Part shown: piece by piece, positions 6,574-9,420 of the stretch
How the letters are laid out: each line of letters begins with the position of its first letter
How positions within the stretch are numbered: the first letter of the stretch is position 1
DNA from: Vulcanimicrobiota bacterium
GTDB lineage: Bacteria; Vulcanimicrobiota; Vulcanimicrobiia; Vulcanimicrobiales; Vulcanimicrobiaceae
DNA: 9,420 nt
NCBI GenBank assembly: GCA_003133185.1
Contig: PKWF01000150.1
Coordinates: 1,215-10,634 of the forward strand
Direction of reading: 5' to 3'
Translations under genes and position numbers: made by a program
Notes under the pieces: model-generated
Told to the model about the DNA's origin: nothing
Databases searched by the model: none
Seen by the model: the letters and a program-made list of their open reading frames with translations, nothing else

Positions 6574-7406
6574 CCAAACTTGCGGAACTGATCAATCGCT
6601 AGGGCGCATTGAGACGCAAGCCCTTTGGCGATGTCCTCTGAAGCCGCACTGAAAAGTGTGGCGCTCTTTTTGTCCGCAGTTAACATTCCAATCGATTCGT
6701 CCCCGATAAAGACCGGCATGCACAGGACAGCCCGGTACGGCGGCGGGTCCCCCTCTCGCGTATCCTCATATGACGGAACCGAGCGAACGTCAGATACGTT
6801 GTACCGGCGGCGTTCCCTAAACGCACGACCCAACATGCCTTCTCCGGGCTCATAGTGCTCCTTCTTAGGCGGCCTCTCATTGCTAAAATAAAAATCTAAG
6901 CCACCACTCAAATCTGCTATCCAAAGCATAATACGAACGTCGTCAGACGGCTCGGCGCTCAAAAACTCCTTGGCTTCACCCATGCGATCTTGCAAATAGT
7001 CGACTAATAAGTCGGCGCGCTGTTGGTCATTCTTCACCTCGGTCATCATCCTTATGTAGAGTACTGCCGATGTCGACCAATTCTGTGCGAGGTTCGCATA
7101 GTTAGCCAATGCCTCTTCGAATTCTTTCGTGCTTTCGCGAACCTCTTCTTTCAGTTCGACGGAAACGCCGCCAACGGTAAATTTGCTAAGACCGGGCAAA
7201 ATCGCCGCGAGCGGAATTAGAGCGAGCCACGCAATTTCCACTGCGTCGAGGATTGGCCAGTCTTGTTTTAAGTTAGCGTCTACCTTGAAGGGGAACGCAT
7301 GAAGCGCTGCGCCCAGTAAACCGAAAATGACGAGGAATACTTGCGCGGACGGTATGTAATCTCGCCATGTCGGTTGTCGCTCGTCGTCTTCGTCTAGGTA
7401 GGCCAT
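6570..7406 (-). CDS. Membrane-anchored GAF-domain protein
   Basis: A 278-residue protein. Two membrane helices are visible at about residues 21-39 (AQVFLVIFGLLGAALHAF) and 53-72 (LDAVEIAWLALIPLAAIL). They are followed by a charged helix (83-105, probably a coiled coil) and, from about 155 to 275, a GAF fold: EGMLGRAFRERRRYNVSDV, then YRAVLCMPVFIGDESIGMLT and FSAASEDIAKGLASQCALAI. The P-[IV]-x(3)-xxIGMLTxD strand and terminal helix are GAF hallmarks. GAF domains bind small ligands such as cyclic nucleotides, haem or redox cofactors. No kinase, cyclase, GGDEF or nuclease output domain is attached, so it may act as a ligand-sensing membrane protein by itself or with a partner. The ligand is not evident. 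Its stop is interlocked with the facing 48-residue gene. Confidence 0.8.
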   Translation of the reverse strand: MAYLDEDDERQPTWRDYIPSAQVFLVIFGLLGAALHAFPFKVDANLKQDWPILDAVEIAWLALIPLAAILPGLSKFTVGGVSVELKEEVRESTKEFEEALANYANLAQNWSTSAVLYIRMMTEVKNDQQRADLLVDYLQDRMGEAKEFLSAEPSDDVRIMLWIADLSGGLDFYFSNERPPKKEHYEPGEGMLGRAFRERRRYNVSDVRSVPSYEDTREGDPPPYRAVLCMPVFIGDESIGMLTADKKSATLFSAASEDIAKGLASQCALAIDQFRKFG

Positions 7407-7632
7407 GTCCTGTGCGCAACACTATAACAAAATGGGGACGCCTGCGTAAACCTTGACTTTGGCGCTGGAAGAGCAGCCCCGTCAAGATCGCAAATGTGAT
7501 GTGACGCGGATGCCGCAGGGCGCTTTCTGTAGCCTAACTGTAGCCGGGAGAGTGCATTTTGGCGCATCTGCATGCATCCATTTTCGTTGTAAATACGAAG
7601 AATCCGGCCCATCCTTGCACTACTAAATATGT
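7407..7632. other. Non-coding stretch before the tRNA fragment
   Basis: Apart from the possible promoter described separately, I see no gene here. Short minus-strand reading frames exist (for example 7394-7612), but they lack ribosome sites and protein-like composition. The 5' half of the tRNA expected upstream of 7633 is absent: no acceptor-strand partner GCCGACG followed by a D-arm can be found. Confidence 0.5.
7421..7450 (-). promoter_or_regulatory. Possible promoter of the GAF-domain gene with a very short leader
   Basis: On the minus strand TATAGT (7426-7421) is a good -10 box and TTTACG (7450-7445) matches four of six -35 positions at an 18-base spacing. Transcription would start near 7414, leaving a leader of under 10 nt before the ATG at 7406. 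Only a poorly spaced AGGA precedes the ATG, which fits leaderless or short-leader translation. Confidence 0.3.
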
Positions 7633-7674
7633 TTCGTAAACAATAGGTCGCCGGTTCAAGTCCGGCCGTCGGCT
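7633..7674 (+). other. 3' half of a tRNA-Thr(CGT) gene, probable att site
   Basis: These 42 bases read exactly as the second half of a tRNA: anticodon loop TTCGTAA (7633-7639, anticodon CGT for threonine), anticodon-stem strand ACAAT (7640-7644), 5-base variable loop AGGTC, T-arm GCCGG-TTCAAGT-CCGGC (7650-7666), acceptor strand CGTCGGC (7667-7673) and discriminator T (7674). The bases before 7633 pair poorly with the anticodon stem (TATGT against ACAAT, three of five) and no D-arm is present, so the similarity starts at the anticodon loop. That is where tyrosine recombinases commonly cross over. With an integrase pseudogene about 100 bp away, this is best read as an attachment-site copy left by an integrated element. 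Confidence 0.75.
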
Positions 7675-7683
7675 AATGTTCGG

Positions 7684-7706
7684 AAAACCTTATGCGAACA
7701 GGTTTT
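7684..7706. repeat. AT-rich inverted repeat next to the att fragment
   Basis: AAAACCT (7684-7690) and AGGTTTT (7700-7706) form a 7-bp stem with a 9-base loop just after the tRNA fragment. It could be a terminator-like hairpin for transcription from either side, or a recombinase accessory site. The evidence is structural only. Confidence 0.3.
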
Positions 7707-7749
7707 GTTCTTAGTTGACTCCGGGGGAAGCATCGGTTTATATGCCGCT

Positions 7750-7772
7750 TTTACGGCCTAGTTTACGGCCTA
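7750..7772. repeat. Tandem 11-bp direct repeat at the end of the integrase pseudogene
   Basis: TTTACGGCCTA occurs at 7750-7760 and again at 7762-7772, separated by one G. The second copy includes the restored-frame stop codon of the integrase remnant. Short direct repeats between the att core and the integrase gene are typical of arm-type sites bound by the integrase N-terminal domain or by excisionase. That role is inference. Confidence 0.45.
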
Positions 7773-8260
7773 TGCTCCTTTAGCGGCTTTCCTAAGCCCG
7801 AGATGCCCTTCGATTTGCATGGCGGCTTCGCGCTGCTGGCTGGGCGGTTCATGGCCGTAGCGGTCCATCGTCATTCTCGTGGAACTGTGGCCCAGCGTTT
7901 TGCCGCGACGTTTGGGCTAACGCCCGATGCCAGCGCGTGCGCCGTCATCGAGTGTCGCAAACCGTGCGGTGTTAGCCCCTTGATCTTGGCGGTTTTGCAG
8001 ACGCGGTCGAAGTTGCGCGTCCGAAGATTGCTGCGGCTCGGAAATCCTCCCGTCTTCGTCGGGAAGATATACTTTGAGCCGTGTCCTTCTTGCTCGGCGG
8101 CGTCACGCCGTCTCGCAAGCGCGTCGAGCGCGATACGCCCCACGTCGATAACGCGGCGTGAGCTTTTCGTTTTCAGCGGTCCGATGGTTGGAACGCCGCT
8201 AACCTCGATCGAGTTACTCAGCGTGGTTAAGGCGATGTTGCAGGCTGAGCGACGGCCCGT
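7770..8260 (-). pseudogene. int: Tyrosine recombinase (phage-type integrase), frameshifted and 5'-truncated
   Basis: The minus strand encodes the catalytic half of a tyrosine integrase. Readable blocks are SIEVSGVPTIGPLKTKSSRR, VIDVGRIALDALARRRDAAE, then TPHGLRHSMTAHALASGVSP. The frame then breaks at an A-run (7898-7901 on the plus strand): four A's where five would continue VAAKTLGHSSTRMTMDRYGH. In the restored frame the protein ends near EAAMQIEGHLGLRKAAKGA with a stop at 7770-7772. Catalytic residues survive across the two frames: Arg in HGLRH, His in LGHSS and Tyr in DRY. Upstream of about 8200 only a degraded trace (TGRRSACNIALTTL) of the TGxRRxExxALxW block remains, and no N-terminal core-binding domain is found. 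The enzyme is therefore dead unless the shift is a sequencing error, and the missing N-terminus argues against that alone. It points at the tRNA-Thr fragment, the usual int-att layout. Confidence 0.8.
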
Positions 8261-8398
8261 TCGGCCCCACCCTTCCCCGCTATCTGGCGTCTGGGCCCGC
8301 TGAGAAAGCGTCGAAGCTAACCGGCTCGATGCAGGGCATTGCCAGACTTCGGCTAAGATAGTTGCAAGTAATAATATATAACTGTTTTGGAGGATCCA

Positions 8399-8617
8399 AT
8401 GTCAAAAGCCCAGACCCTGCGGGAAATGCGAATAGACAAGCGCCTCACGCAGCAAGACGTCGCCAAGAAGGCCAAAGTCAGCCCCAGCTACTACTCCCAG
8501 GTCGAACGCGGTCTCAAGCCGTCGGAGACCGCCGAGATGATGCTCGCCGTGAATCGAATGAAGGGCACGAAGAACCGGACATCTGGAGGCACCGTCAGGG
8601 CTGGGCGGGACAAATAG
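8399..8617 (+). CDS. Small XRE-family helix-turn-helix regulator
   Basis: A 72-residue DNA-binding protein. Residues about 6-55 form the XRE/Cro-C1 fold: LREMRIDKRLTQQDVAKKAKVSPSYYSQVERG, where TQQDVAKKAKVSPSYYSQVE is the helix-turn-helix with the typical Q, A and E positions. The short basic tail (TVRAGRDK) probably stays unstructured. GGAGG ends 5 nt before the ATG at 8399, preferred over a TTG at 8387 that falls within the ribosome site. An AT-rich stretch (8369-8382, AATATATAA) just upstream is promoter-like, without a clear -35. Single-domain XRE proteins of this size usually act as autoregulators or control nearby accessory genes. It starts about 140 bp past the integrase remnant and before the large XRE-NTPase gene on the same strand. 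Confidence 0.8.
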   Translation: MSKAQTLREMRIDKRLTQQDVAKKAKVSPSYYSQVERGLKPSETAEMMLAVNRMKGTKNRTSGGTVRAGRDK

Positions 8618-8712
8618 CGCGCTGACATGCGTTTATTAGGTTAGAGCTCTCCCTGCGTTGAAATAGCTACGTTGCGATGTGACAGCGCCGACCGGGCGAG
8701 ACGGATCAAATA

Positions 8713-8779
8713 GCGATCCCCGGATGGAATCGCACCAGGCGATGCCGAATCTCTTCTTGCTTGGCTATTCGGGGATCGC
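8713..8779. repeat. 10-bp inverted repeat overlapping the next gene's ribosome site
   Basis: GCGATCCCCG (8713-8722) and CGGGGATCGC (8770-8779) are perfect inverted copies 47 bases apart. The second arm contains GGGGA, the probable Shine-Dalgarno of the gene starting at 8783. In the transcript the arms would pair and hide that site, or in DNA they could be a two-half operator for an XRE repressor. Confidence 0.45.
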
Positions 8780-8782
8780 ATC

Positions 8783-9420
8783 ATGCCAACTCGTCCCGAC
8801 CAGAGTCAACATCGGGCTGATGGTACACCCGTGGGCGTTGCAGCGTTCGGGGACCTACTCAGAGAATACCGCGTGCGCGCTCAGCTCTCGCAGGAGGCTT
8901 TAGCGGATCGAGCCCAGGTCAGCGCCGCCGCGATAGGCGCTCTCGAACGCGGTATCCGTCGCGCGCCCCACCCGAGTACTGTTTCACTGATCGCTAAGGC
9001 GTTGGATTTAAGCGAGGAAGATAGCGCCGCGTTGAAGGCGGCACGAAAGAGCAGACAAAGCCACTCGACCAAGACGGATATCTTCGCACATCTCCGCACG
9101 CCACGTACGTCGTTTGTCGGTCGCGATGCTGATGTTGCGCGTCTCCTTAAACTCTTTGGTAAGTCCCGATTGGTCACGCTAACGGGTTCTGGCGGCATCG
9201 GGAAGACTCGTGTGGCGGTTGAGACACTGAAACGGATTGTGTCGCCCCCTTGGGACGAAGCCTGGCTCATCGATCTCGCCCCACTGATCGACGGCGCGTT
9301 GATTGCTGCGAAGATTGCGTCGACGATTCAGCCGCCTCTTACCGATGGTGCTGCTACGATTTCGGCACTCGCGTTGACTCTCGTAAAGAGACGCATGTTG
9401 CTGATCCTGGACAACTGCGA
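8783..9420 (+). CDS. XRE helix-turn-helix plus STAND-type NTPase, N-terminal part (cut at window edge)
   Basis: The frame is open from the ATG at 8783 to the end of the window (212 codons) with GGGGA 7 nt upstream. Residues about 21-75 are an XRE helix-turn-helix (FGDLLREYRVRAQLSQEALA, then VSAAAIGALERGIRRAP). A linker leads to FVGRDADVARLL (111-122), the usual entry of NB-ARC/AAA-type STAND ATPases. LTGSGGIGKTR (133-143) is the Walker A P-loop with Lys141, and MLLILDNC (205-212) the Walker B strand with Asp210. Proteins of this layout are large, often 700-1000 residues, with C-terminal TPR or winged-helix repeats. They work as ATP-dependent transcription regulators, and some relatives as signal-sensing switches. 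The C-terminal sensor is outside the window, so I cannot say which. Family identity is firm. Confidence 0.88.
   Translation, partial: MPTRPDQSQHRADGTPVGVAAFGDLLREYRVRAQLSQEALADRAQVSAAAIGALERGIRRAPHPSTVSLIAKALDLSEEDSAALKAARKSRQSHSTKTDIFAHLRTPRTSFVGRDADVARLLKLFGKSRLVTLTGSGGIGKTRVAVETLKRIVSPPWDEAWLIDLAPLIDGALIAAKIASTIQPPLTDGAATISALALTLVKRRMLLILDNC

Noticed and set aside
7803..8303. Plus-strand frame of about 166 codons over the integrase region
   Set aside because: It is the opposite strand of the integrase pseudogene. The minus strand shows recognisable recombinase blocks, the plus strand none.
8679..8903. Plus-strand frame of about 74 codons before the XRE-NTPase gene
   Set aside because: It overlaps the start of the XRE-NTPase gene in another frame and has no ribosome site or recognisable motif.
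8881..9270. Minus-strand frame of about 129 codons at the right end
   Set aside because: It is antisense to the XRE-NTPase gene, whose P-loop and helix-turn-helix are clear.
1..9420. CRISPR array, insertion-sequence ends, rRNA or complete tRNA genes
   Set aside because: I found no regularly spaced repeats, no transposase, and only the one tRNA fragment at 7633-7674.

Overview
The window looks like accessory DNA from a moderately high-GC, probably soil or environmental bacterium. No housekeeping gene is present to place it. XRE-plus-NTPase regulators, secreted proteins with a CPxDxVVW...CEK pattern and a trypsin-like protease with a beta-rich tail are common in large-genome soil phyla such as Acidobacteria, Eremiobacterota and soil Proteobacteria. 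This placement is a weak inference.

Left part (1-5260), envelope and secretion genes. Two gene sets diverge from the 2394-2623 intergenic region. Leftward: a zinc-ribbon membrane protein (2393-1863), a secreted serine protease with an intact His-Asp-Ser triad (1842-139), and the first codons of another exported protein (52-1), in close succession. Rightward: a small secreted protein (2624-2935), an overlapping exported protein (2925-3545), then after a 300-bp gap a membrane-anchored helical protein (3846-4544) and, 2 nt later, an LppM-like lipoprotein with a C-terminal membrane helix (4547-5260). The gap holds a decayed minus-strand fragment of a helix-turn-helix tail. Nearly every product here is exported or membrane-bound.

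Middle part (5261-7406), small and regulatory genes. A DUF2321-like zinc-binding protein and a 72-residue protein run leftward as a pair. A 48-residue basic protein runs rightward from a shared 160-bp divergent region, in which both genes carry the same 10-base motif about 35 nt before their start codons. A membrane-anchored GAF-domain protein then reads leftward, its stop codon interlocked with that of the 48-residue gene.

Right part (7407-9420), an element boundary. A 42-base piece matching the 3' half of a threonine tRNA (anticodon CGT), with no 5' half nearby, is followed by a frameshifted tyrosine recombinase pseudogene reading toward it. This is the usual arrangement of an attachment site next to an integrase. 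Beyond it are a small XRE regulator and the start of a large XRE-NTPase (STAND-type) protein that runs off the window. The simplest reading is a junction between two islands, or the scar of one, at a tRNA-Thr insertion hotspot. The left and right parts are then separate cargo.
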